Positions 1 through 5,535 of a DNA stretch of 5,535 bases are shown here, piece after piece; the stretch's first letter is position 1; each line of letters begins with the position of its first letter. The stretch covers positions 1-5,535 of the forward strand of contig CALGBV010000043.1 of the NCBI GenBank assembly GCA_937884015.1. The letters are read 5' to 3'. The stretch comes from an uncultured Bacteroidales bacterium (GTDB lineage Bacteria > Bacteroidota > Bacteroidia > Bacteroidales > F082). Under the pieces are notes generated by a model. That model made no database searches, was not told where the DNA came from, and worked only from the letters and a program-made list of their open reading frames with translations. Position numbers and translations under genes: made by a program.

Positions 1-1
1 C

Positions 2-3000
2 TACAACCCTTACATCTCCGACCACGCCTATTCCGACATGAACGGCAACATGATGAGCGACATCATTTTAGCACGCATCACGGGACGCAATTTCGACGAA
101 CTTTATCACATGATAAAGAAAGACCTTGATTATGAACGCACGCCACCGACAAGCCCCGATTTCTACGACAAGCCCGTTACAGCCATGGGGTTCCAGTTGG
201 AACGTTGGTTCCAGCTTTGCTCCGAAGTCGTAAACGGCTTTTGGGAAAACAGACTCGGCAAGCATCCCGTGCGCCTGAACGCCATTTACGAAGGCACGCC
301 AGGCTCAAGATGGTCGACAGCCGACAACACCAACAAAATCATCAATTATTTCGGACCTAACGGAACGGGTTACATTCCAGAAACCATGTCGCACCTCACC
401 CAATGGGATGCCACAGGCGATATGGTAAATGACGCCATCAACAACGGTTCCTTCATCGTGCAGCACCGCGACCACGGCAACGAAGACCTTTGGGGCGAAC
501 CGAGATACAGCACAGCAACAATTAAGAAATTGAAAAACAAAGATTTGACTTTCGTCATGTCGAACAACTGCCTCACTGGTCGTTTCAATTACAGCGGCGC
601 TGACGGCTGCTTTGCCGAAGCTTTCCACCGCCACCAGCACGGCGCTTTAGGCCTGATTGCCGCCACCGAAGTCTCCTATTCTTTCGTCAATGATGTTTAC
701 GTTTGGGGCGTTTACGACAACATGTGGCCCGATTTCATGCCTACCTACGGCACCACTCATCCGGCGGATTTCGTACTGCCAGCCTTTGGTAACGCCGCCG
801 GAAAATATTTCCTCAAGCAGTCCTCATGGACGGACGATTACGTTAAGGAAATCACCTATTATCTTTTCCACCATCACGGCGATGCTTATATGAATCTTTA
901 CACCGAAGTGCCTCAGACACTAAACGTTGAGATGCTGCCCGTTTTGATGACCGGCAAAGACACCTATCAGGTAAAAGCCGATGAAGGAGCATTGATTTGC
1001 CTTTCCGTGGGCGACCAAATCATCGGCTTGGACAATGCCACCGGCGACTTGCAGGAAATCGAAGTAACGCCACAGGAAACCGGCACAGAAGTCCTGATGA
1101 CCATCACAAAACAGAACCATTTCCGTTACGAAAGGAAAATCAAGGTCATTCCTGCCGAAGGTCCATACCTGATTTTCAATGATTTCGCAATCAACGATGA
1201 AAGCGGCAATCAGAATGAAACCGCCGATTACAACGAGACTTGCCACATCAACCTCAGCCTGCATAATGTTGGTGCCGCCGACATTGCCAACACCAACATC
1301 ACGCTTCTTTGCGACCATCCGAGCGTGGAAATCATAAACGGCACAAGCACTTTCGCATCCATCAATGTCAACCAAATCAACACAGTCGACAATGCCTTTG
1401 AAATCCATTTCGGCGATGCCATCGATGACCAGGAAGAAATCATCTTCACACTTCAGATGGACAACGGGAGCTACACTTTCCAAGACCTCTTCAAAGTGAA
1501 AGTAAATGCGCCAAAATTCCAGTTCAACCAGCCTACCATGACCGATCTGGAAGGCAACACCACCGACCGATTCATAAAAGGCGAGACGACATTGTTGCAT
1601 TTCAACATCGAAAACATCGGGCACAGCAAATCATTGGCAACGGCAAACACGCTGAAAATCAAGGCACCATTTGCCATCATCGATGAAAGCGAAATTCACA
1701 CCGAAGCCATTGAGGTGAACGAAACAAAAGAAATCGTTTTCCAAGTGAAAATGGATGAAAACGGCATGGATGGCGGCATTCTTCCTTACCAAATCAACGC
1801 TGAAAGCGGAAGCCACACCAACATTTCGGAAGGCGAACTGCTTTTAGGTTATACGCAGGAAGACTTTGAAGATGAAGAACTTAACCCGAGCATTCAGTGG
1901 AATTTGGGCAACGGCAGCCGCAAATGGCACATCGAAGAAGGCCAAGGCCTTGATGGAGGCAACTGCATAACAACGCCACAACTCAACATCAATCAATCAG
2001 CAACCTTGACAATTGGCTTTGAAAGCAATGCCAACAGTGTCCTTACGTTCTTCCACAAAGTTTCAACCGCAACGGAAGACATCCTGACATTCAGCATCGA
2101 TTTCGATATAATGGGCGAATGGAGCGATGAAAGCGAATGGCAAAAGGAATCCTTTGAAATTGCACCAGGCAAACACTTATTCAAGTTTGTCTACAAGAAA
2201 AAATCAGATGAATCCGCCGGCGATGATTGCGCCCGCATCGACCTCCTGCAATTCCCGCCAATGGCCGAAATGATTCTCTTTGCAGGCGATGATGAAATCA
2301 TTTGCACATCTGAGTCCTACAAGCCTGAAAGTTATTGCGTCAACGGAACACAAATCCAATGGACGACAAACGGCGATGGCCAGTTTGAAGACGCAACGGC
2401 AGAATGTCCTATTTATCATTTCGGAGAACAAGACATTGAAAGTCAAGAAGTCACACTTTCGATGGCAGCCGTTTCCACCTTAAACGAAAGCCAGCAAAAC
2501 GCCGAGGTCAAATTGAGTTTATTGAAAGACTTGAGCGAAATCAAACCGGCACAACCCGAAGGCGAAACCACCGTCGACCTCAATGAAACACAGCAAAGCC
2601 GTTACAGCACGCCAGCCGAAGACAACGTAAGCTATCTTTGGACCTTGATGCCAGAAGATGCAGGCACCATGACAGCCAACGGCAACAACCTCACGATAGA
2701 CTGGGAGAAAAGCTTCAGAGGCGAAGCGAAAATCGAAGTGAAACTGAGCAACAATTGCGGCGAGAGCGAAGTCTCAGAGGCATTAAATGTTCTGGTCAAA
2801 AACTCCTACAGCGTTGATGAGAACAATGCCAACGGCATAGGAATTTATCCGAACCCAGCCAACAATCAGATTGTCATCACAGGCATTGCTGACACACGAA
2901 TTGAAATCTGCAATCCTTTCGGGCAGGTTTTGATGCAGGCCGAAGTCCACGAAAACGAACCTGTCGACATCAGCAGACTGCAATCGGGCATCTATTTCAT

Positions 3001-3052
3001 CCGGTTGATTCCCTCTGAAATGGGGTGCCTCCGATTCGTAAAGACGAAATAA
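2..3052 (+). CDS. C25 (gingipain-family) cysteine peptidase with T9SS type A sorting domain, 5'-truncated by the window
   Basis: The frame is open from base 2 and reads through to TAA at 3050-3052, so the ATG at 38 is internal; the true start, signal peptide and first part of the catalytic domain lie upstream. Residues are numbered from the ATG at 38. The opening stretch (SDHAYSDMNG, then DIILARITGRNFDEL) matches the middle of the peptidase C25 domain. The likely catalytic dyad is His146 in HRDHG (bases 473-475) and Cys178 in SNNCLTG (569-571), 32 residues apart as expected for gingipains, followed by the family-like GCFAEA. After the catalytic region (to about 290) come an Ig-like segment (about 295-372), two CARDB-like beta modules (about 375-490 and 492-590), a jelly-roll/MAM-like module (about 606-740), a GDGQF-type Ig-like repeat (about 743-828) and a PKD-like module (about 833-921). 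Residues 932-1004 (IYPNPANNQ to SGIYFIRL) are a T9SS type A C-terminal sorting domain. Inferred role: an exported, surface-attached or released endopeptidase; substrate unknown. PorU, also C25, is a less likely alternative given the adhesin-like tail. Family assignment is firm; module boundaries are approximate. Confidence 0.9.
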   Translation, partial: YNPYISDHAYSDMNGNMMSDIILARITGRNFDELYHMIKKDLDYERTPPTSPDFYDKPVTAMGFQLERWFQLCSEVVNGFWENRLGKHPVRLNAIYEGTPGSRWSTADNTNKIINYFGPNGTGYIPETMSHLTQWDATGDMVNDAINNGSFIVQHRDHGNEDLWGEPRYSTATIKKLKNKDLTFVMSNNCLTGRFNYSGADGCFAEAFHRHQHGALGLIAATEVSYSFVNDVYVWGVYDNMWPDFMPTYGTTHPADFVLPAFGNAAGKYFLKQSSWTDDYVKEITYYLFHHHGDAYMNLYTEVPQTLNVEMLPVLMTGKDTYQVKADEGALICLSVGDQIIGLDNATGDLQEIEVTPQETGTEVLMTITKQNHFRYERKIKVIPAEGPYLIFNDFAINDESGNQNETADYNETCHINLSLHNVGAADIANTNITLLCDHPSVEIINGTSTFASINVNQINTVDNAFEIHFGDAIDDQEEIIFTLQMDNGSYTFQDLFKVKVNAPKFQFNQPTMTDLEGNTTDRFIKGETTLLHFNIENIGHSKSLATANTLKIKAPFAIIDESEIHTEAIEVNETKEIVFQVKMDENGMDGGILPYQINAESGSHTNISEGELLLGYTQEDFEDEELNPSIQWNLGNGSRKWHIEEGQGLDGGNCITTPQLNINQSATLTIGFESNANSVLTFFHKVSTATEDILTFSIDFDIMGEWSDESEWQKESFEIAPGKHLFKFVYKKKSDESAGDDCARIDLLQFPPMAEMILFAGDDEIICTSESYKPESYCVNGTQIQWTTNGDGQFEDATAECPIYHFGEQDIESQEVTLSMAAVSTLNESQQNAEVKLSLLKDLSEIKPAQPEGETTVDLNETQQSRYSTPAEDNVSYLWTLMPEDAGTMTANGNNLTIDWEKSFRGEAKIEVKLSNNCGESEVSEALNVLVKNSYSVDENNANGIGIYPNPANNQIVITGIADTRIEICNPFGQVLMQAEVHENEPVDISRLQSGIYFIRLIPSEMGCLRFVKTK

Positions 3053-3082
3053 AAACCCATTTTCCCTTAACCACAAAACGTG

Positions 3083-3208
3083 GATTTTCGTTCCAAAATA
3101 CAAAGAATTTCGTCACAAAACACATTGTGACGAAATTCTTTTCTTTATGATTTCATCCCTAAAAACCCGTATTTCGTCCCAAAAACGCCGATTTTCACCC
3201 CAAAAACG
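3083..3208. repeat. Phased 21-22 base degenerate repeat array with one inverted unit
   Basis: Five direct units resembling GATTTTCGTCCCAAAAAC lie at 3083-3101, 3105-3123, 3149-3167, 3169-3187 and 3190-3208. Their shared TTTC cores start at 3086, 3108, 3151, 3172 and 3193, giving steps of 22, 43, 21 and 21. The slot missing from the 43-base step (3125-3141) holds the same motif in reverse orientation (GTGACGAAATTC). A looser seventh copy may lie at 3221-3243. The units are read directly from the sequence; function is unknown. Because the period is a multiple of three, the minus strand reads as open seven-residue peptide repeats here, which I take to be a by-product and not a gene. Confidence 0.7.
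3102..3146 (+). terminator. Hairpin terminator after the C25 peptidase gene
   Basis: A perfect 17-bp inverted repeat (3102-3118 with 3125-3141) encloses a six-base loop, AACACA, and runs into a T-rich stretch (TTCTTTTCTTT, 3136-3146). It begins 49 bases after the peptidase stop codon. The stem is AT-rich but long, so it should fold stably. Its left arm is one unit of the surrounding repeat array and its right arm is an inverted unit. It could also act weakly in the other direction. Termination is inferred from structure. Confidence 0.7.
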
Positions 3209-3264
3209 GTGCAAAAAACACATTTTCGCATCAATGCAAAAACAATCGCCGTATCTTTGCACCG
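3207..3264. promoter_or_regulatory. Possible operator: 9-bp inverted repeat overlapping the promoter
   Basis: CGGTGCAAA at 3207-3215 is the exact reverse complement of TTTGCACCG at 3256-3264, with 40 bases between. The right arm overlaps the -7 box at 3252-3259. Two further half-motifs, TGCAAA at 3235-3240 and TTTGCA at 3283-3288, flank the start of the ligase gene. A protein binding both arms could control the ligase promoter, but the arms are short and TTTGCA is itself common at Bacteroidota promoters, so chance is a real alternative. Confidence 0.25.
3252..3259 (+). promoter_or_regulatory. Bacteroidota -7 promoter box for the fatty acid--CoA ligase gene
   Basis: TATCTTTG fits the Bacteroidota primary sigma factor -7 consensus TAnnTTTG. 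It ends 29 bases before the ATG at 3289, which would give a leader of roughly 25 bases. I find no convincing -33 TTTG/TTG element at the usual 19-21 base spacing. The leader (including TTGAAAAC, 3269-3276) is A-rich with no Shine-Dalgarno sequence, as is normal in this phylum. Confidence 0.65.
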
Positions 3265-3288
3265 AAAATTGAAAACACAGCATTTGCA

Positions 3289-5073
3289 ATGAAAGAAGTA
3301 ACAAGAATTTTCGACATCCTCGACGTCTACACCGAGAAGTGGCCAGAGCAAAAAGTAGCCCTCGCCAAAAAGGAAAACGGCACTTGGATAAAATATAGCC
3401 CTGAGCAATATCAAGACTACAGCCGCAAATTGGCTTACGCTTTTATTGAACTCGGCATTCAGCCCGACGACAAGATTGCCATCATCAGCAGCAACCGTCC
3501 CGAATGGAACATGATTGACATGGCCGTCCAGCAAATTGGCGCCATCCTTGTCCCAATCTATCCGACCATCACCAAGGAAGACTATCTCTTCACCTTAAAT
3601 AATTGCGAGGCGAAATTCGTCATTATGGAAGGCGCAGCGGTGATGAACAAAATTGAGGAAATCCTTCCCGACACGCCGAGCCTGAAGCACATATACACGA
3701 TGGTCGACCGCGAGAAATATCCTTATTTCCAGCAACTTGTCGAATTAGGCGAAGCACACCCTCATCCCGAAGAGTTGGAACAAAGGCGTAACAACGTTAA
3801 GCCTGAAGATTGCGCCACCATTATCTATACATCCGGCACTACCGGCGTTCCGAAAGGCGTCATGCTTTCACATTCCAACCTCATGGGACAGCTGCACGGC
3901 ATTGAACACACGCCGGCAAAATGGTCGAAAACAGCCCTCAGTTTCCTGCCCATCTGCCATGCCTACGAAAGAATTCTGGTCTACATGTACCAATATTTAG
4001 GCATGTCGGTCTATTACGCCGAAAGCCTTGCCACCATTGCCGACAACATGAAGGAAATCCACCCGACCATGATGACCGCCGTGCCGCGCGTACTTGAAAA
4101 ATTCTACGAAAAAGTCGTCCAAGGCGGCAACAAGAAAAAAGGACTGGAACGTTTCATTTTCCAGCGCGCCATCAAACTCACCGAACGCTACAGAATCAAC
4201 CCTGACGAGCGTTCAGCCTTTTACGATTTCAGAATCAAAATGGCCGATAAACTGGTCTATTCCAAAATCAGGGCACAACTGGGCGCACAGAATTTCGACA
4301 TCATCGTTTCGGGCGCAGCAAGCATCTCGCAGAAAATCGCAGGTTTCTTCTCCGCCATCAAAATGCCTGTGTATGAAGGTTATGGCATGACCGAGACCTC
4401 GCCCGTGATTGCCGTGAGCGACAACTCGAAATATGGCCGCGAAGTGGGCAGCGTGGGAAAGGCATTGCCTGGCATAGAACTGAAAATTGCCGAAAACGAA
4501 GAAATCATCTGCCGCGGACACAACGTGATGATGGGCTATTACAAGAATCCTGAACTCACTAAGGAAATCATCGACGAAGAAGGTTGGCTGCACACCGGCG
4601 ATATGGGTTACATTGATGACAAAGGCCGACTGTTCATCACGGGCCGACTGAAAAACCTGTTCAAGACCTCGATGGGCAAATACATCAACCCGGAAGTCAT
4701 CGAAGAGAAATTCAGGGAATCGAAGTTCATTGAAAACATCGTCGTCTTTGGCGAAGGACAGAAATTTGCCGCAGCACTGATTATCCCCGACACGACTTTC
4801 ATCCAGTCGTGGAACAAACGCAACAGACTGACGCTCAATAAGAACAAGAAGGAAAAAGTTGAAGATTTGACCGATGCCGACATCAAATCGCTGATTGCCA
4901 AGGAAGTGAAGAAATACAACGCTTCTTTCGGCGACACGGAACAAATCAAGAAATTCGAGATTGTCAACGACAAGTGGACCGTTGAAAGCGGCCTGCTGAC
5001 ACCTACGCTAAAAGTGAAGCGCAAAGTCGTCCAACAACGCTACAAGGCTTTGATTGACTCCATGTTTGCATAA
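3289..5073 (+). CDS. Long-chain fatty acid--CoA ligase (AMP-forming acyl-CoA synthetase)
   Basis: A complete 594-residue member of the ANL adenylating-enzyme superfamily, of the long-chain FAA1-like type. It activates a fatty acid with ATP to an acyl-adenylate and transfers it to CoA, releasing AMP and pyrophosphate. Visible motifs: the phosphate-binding loop YTSGTTGVPKG (180-190); PICHAYER (221-228); the adenine-binding YEGYGMTETSP (362-372); HTGDMG with the ribose-binding Asp438; the hinge region TGRLKNLFKTSMGKYINP (451-468); and a C-terminal TPTLKVKR (571-578), whose Lys575 aligns with the catalytic lysine of motif A10. The length is normal for the family and all core motifs are intact. 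No signal peptide or membrane segment is evident, so it should be cytoplasmic or peripherally membrane-bound. The ATG at 3289 is the natural start: it lies just downstream of the -7 box and the N-terminus has the expected family pattern. It is flanked by terminators and so is probably monocistronic. Chain-length preference and whether it serves uptake, phospholipid recycling or degradation cannot be told. Confidence 0.93.
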   Translation: MKEVTRIFDILDVYTEKWPEQKVALAKKENGTWIKYSPEQYQDYSRKLAYAFIELGIQPDDKIAIISSNRPEWNMIDMAVQQIGAILVPIYPTITKEDYLFTLNNCEAKFVIMEGAAVMNKIEEILPDTPSLKHIYTMVDREKYPYFQQLVELGEAHPHPEELEQRRNNVKPEDCATIIYTSGTTGVPKGVMLSHSNLMGQLHGIEHTPAKWSKTALSFLPICHAYERILVYMYQYLGMSVYYAESLATIADNMKEIHPTMMTAVPRVLEKFYEKVVQGGNKKKGLERFIFQRAIKLTERYRINPDERSAFYDFRIKMADKLVYSKIRAQLGAQNFDIIVSGAASISQKIAGFFSAIKMPVYEGYGMTETSPVIAVSDNSKYGREVGSVGKALPGIELKIAENEEIICRGHNVMMGYYKNPELTKEIIDEEGWLHTGDMGYIDDKGRLFITGRLKNLFKTSMGKYINPEVIEEKFRESKFIENIVVFGEGQKFAAALIIPDTTFIQSWNKRNRLTLNKNKKEKVEDLTDADIKSLIAKEVKKYNASFGDTEQIKKFEIVNDKWTVESGLLTPTLKVKRKVVQQRYKALIDSMFA

Positions 5074-5100
5074 ACCCAAAACCATCTATAAATGCTCGTA

Positions 5101-5133
5101 AAGACGGATTTCGGAAAAGAAATCCGTTTTTTT
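5101..5133 (+). terminator. Rho-independent terminator of the fatty acid--CoA ligase gene
   Basis: The 9-bp perfect stem ACGGATTTC (5104-5112) with GAAATCCGT (5119-5127) encloses the loop GGAAAA and can be extended outward by a G-T and two A-T pairs. A run of seven Ts (5127-5133) follows at once. It lies 27 bases after the ligase stop and separates that gene from the aldolase. Confidence 0.9.
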
Positions 5134-5176
5134 ATTGTTTTTTGAATGTAATAGAGGACAAAGTCAGTTTAATTAC

Positions 5177-5184
5177 TATCTTTG
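5177..5184 (+). promoter_or_regulatory. Bacteroidota -7 promoter box for the aldolase gene
   Basis: TATCTTTG again matches TAnnTTTG and is followed by CAC, giving the same 11 bases (TATCTTTGCAC) as the ligase promoter. It ends 23 bases before the ATG at 5208, predicting a leader of about 20 bases. No clear -33 element is seen at 19-21 bases upstream; the TTTTTTG at 5138-5144 is too far away. The leader, ending TTGAAAACT before the ATG, has no Shine-Dalgarno sequence. Confidence 0.75.
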
Positions 5185-5207
5185 CACACACAATAAATTT
5201 GAAAACT

Positions 5208-5535
5208 ATGGTAAGTTATAAGGAATTAGGGCTTGTGAACACCCGTGAAATGTTCGCCAAGGCTGTCGATGGCGGTTATGCCATCCCTGCATTCAACTTC
5301 AACAATATGGAACAGCTTCAGGCCATCATTATGGCTGCTGCCGAAACCAAATCACCTGTCATTCTGCAAGTTTCGAAAGGCGCACGCAACTACGCCAACC
5401 AGACTTTGCTGCGTTACATGGCTGAAGGTGCCGTCGGCTATGCCAAGGAATTGGGCTGCGAACATCCTGAAATCGTGCTGCACCTCGACCACGGCGATTC
5501 ATTCGAACTCTGCAAGTCGTGCATCGACATGGGCT
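5208..5535 (+). CDS. fba: Class II fructose-1,6-bisphosphate aldolase, N-terminal part cut by the window end
   Basis: The frame begins MVSYKELGLVNTREMF and gives 109 complete codons before the window ends. The enzyme is the zinc-dependent aldolase that interconverts fructose 1,6-bisphosphate with dihydroxyacetone phosphate and glyceraldehyde 3-phosphate in glycolysis and gluconeogenesis, in the cytoplasm. Recognisable family segments are GYAIPAFNFNNMEQLQAI (23-40), the SPVILQVSKGARNYAN segment (49-64) and HLDHGDSFELCKSCID (92-107). In the last, Asp94 corresponds to the catalytic proton-donor aspartate and His95 to a zinc ligand. Family members of this type are about 330 residues, so roughly two thirds are missing. 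The ATG at 5208 follows the -7 box by 23 bases and the N-terminus matches the Bacteroidales form, so the start is secure. It has its own promoter and is separated from the ligase gene by a strong terminator. No frame disruption is seen in the visible part. Confidence 0.95.
   Translation, partial: MVSYKELGLVNTREMFAKAVDGGYAIPAFNFNNMEQLQAIIMAAAETKSPVILQVSKGARNYANQTLLRYMAEGAVGYAKELGCEHPEIVLHLDHGDSFELCKSCIDMG

Noticed and set aside
38..40. ATG at 38 as the start of the protease gene.
   Set aside because: The frame stays open to the window edge, and the residues before the ATG (YNPYISDHAYSD) continue the conserved C25 domain, so this ATG is internal.
920..1624. Minus-strand open frame of 234 codons inside the protease gene.
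   Set aside because: It lies antisense to a gene with clear domain content and resembles no family I recognise; it is explained by the codon bias of the sense gene.
3071..3083. Small hairpin CCAC-AAAAC-GTGG just after the protease stop codon, followed by a few Ts.
   Set aside because: The stem is only 4 bp and the T-run short; the 17-bp hairpin immediately downstream is a far better terminator.
3113..3304. Minus-strand open frame of 63 codons with seven-residue repeats (FWGENRR, FWDEIRV, FRDEIIK), and a second overlapping minus frame at 3145-3534.
   Set aside because: The peptide repeats follow directly from the 21-base DNA repeats, whose period keeps every frame open. More than one frame gives such a repeat. 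The frames overlap the ligase start and its promoter, and no minus-strand promoter box is seen.
4213..4944. Minus-strand open frame of 243 codons inside the ligase gene.
   Set aside because: It is fully antisense to conserved motifs of the ligase (adenine-binding loop, HTGD, hinge region) and has no recognisable features of its own.
5138..5144. TTTTTTG as a -33 element for the aldolase promoter.
   Set aside because: It is 32 bases upstream of the -7 box, well beyond the usual 19-21 base spacing, and belongs to the T-rich tail after the terminator.

Overview
The window looks like chromosomal DNA from a Bacteroidota bacterium, most probably a gut or rumen type member of the Bacteroidales. Three things point there: a C25 (gingipain-family) protease ending in a type IX secretion (T9SS) sorting domain, two copies of the Bacteroidota -7 promoter box (TATCTTTG), and start codons preceded by A/T-rich leaders with no Shine-Dalgarno sequence. 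The class II aldolase N-terminus is also of the Bacteroidales type. Genus or species cannot be fixed from this window.

Layout, all on the + strand: (1) 2-3052, the C-terminal 1016 codons of a large secreted C25 cysteine peptidase whose start lies upstream of the window; (2) 3053-3288, a 236-base gap with a strong hairpin terminator, an array of 21-22 base degenerate repeats and a promoter; (3) 3289-5073, a complete AMP-forming long-chain fatty acid--CoA ligase; (4) 5074-5207, a gap with a textbook rho-independent terminator and a second promoter; (5) 5208-5535, the first 109 codons of class II fructose-1,6-bisphosphate aldolase, cut by the window end.

The three genes appear to be separate transcription units: a terminator follows each of the first two, and a -7 box precedes each of the last two. 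Nothing links them into one pathway. The protease is an exported, probably surface-bound protein; the ligase is cytoplasmic or membrane-associated lipid metabolism; the aldolase is core glycolysis/gluconeogenesis. I see no mobile element, CRISPR array, tRNA, rRNA or defence system. The least ordinary part is the gap at 3053-3288, where a phased repeat array contains one inverted unit that pairs with its neighbour to form the terminator hairpin.
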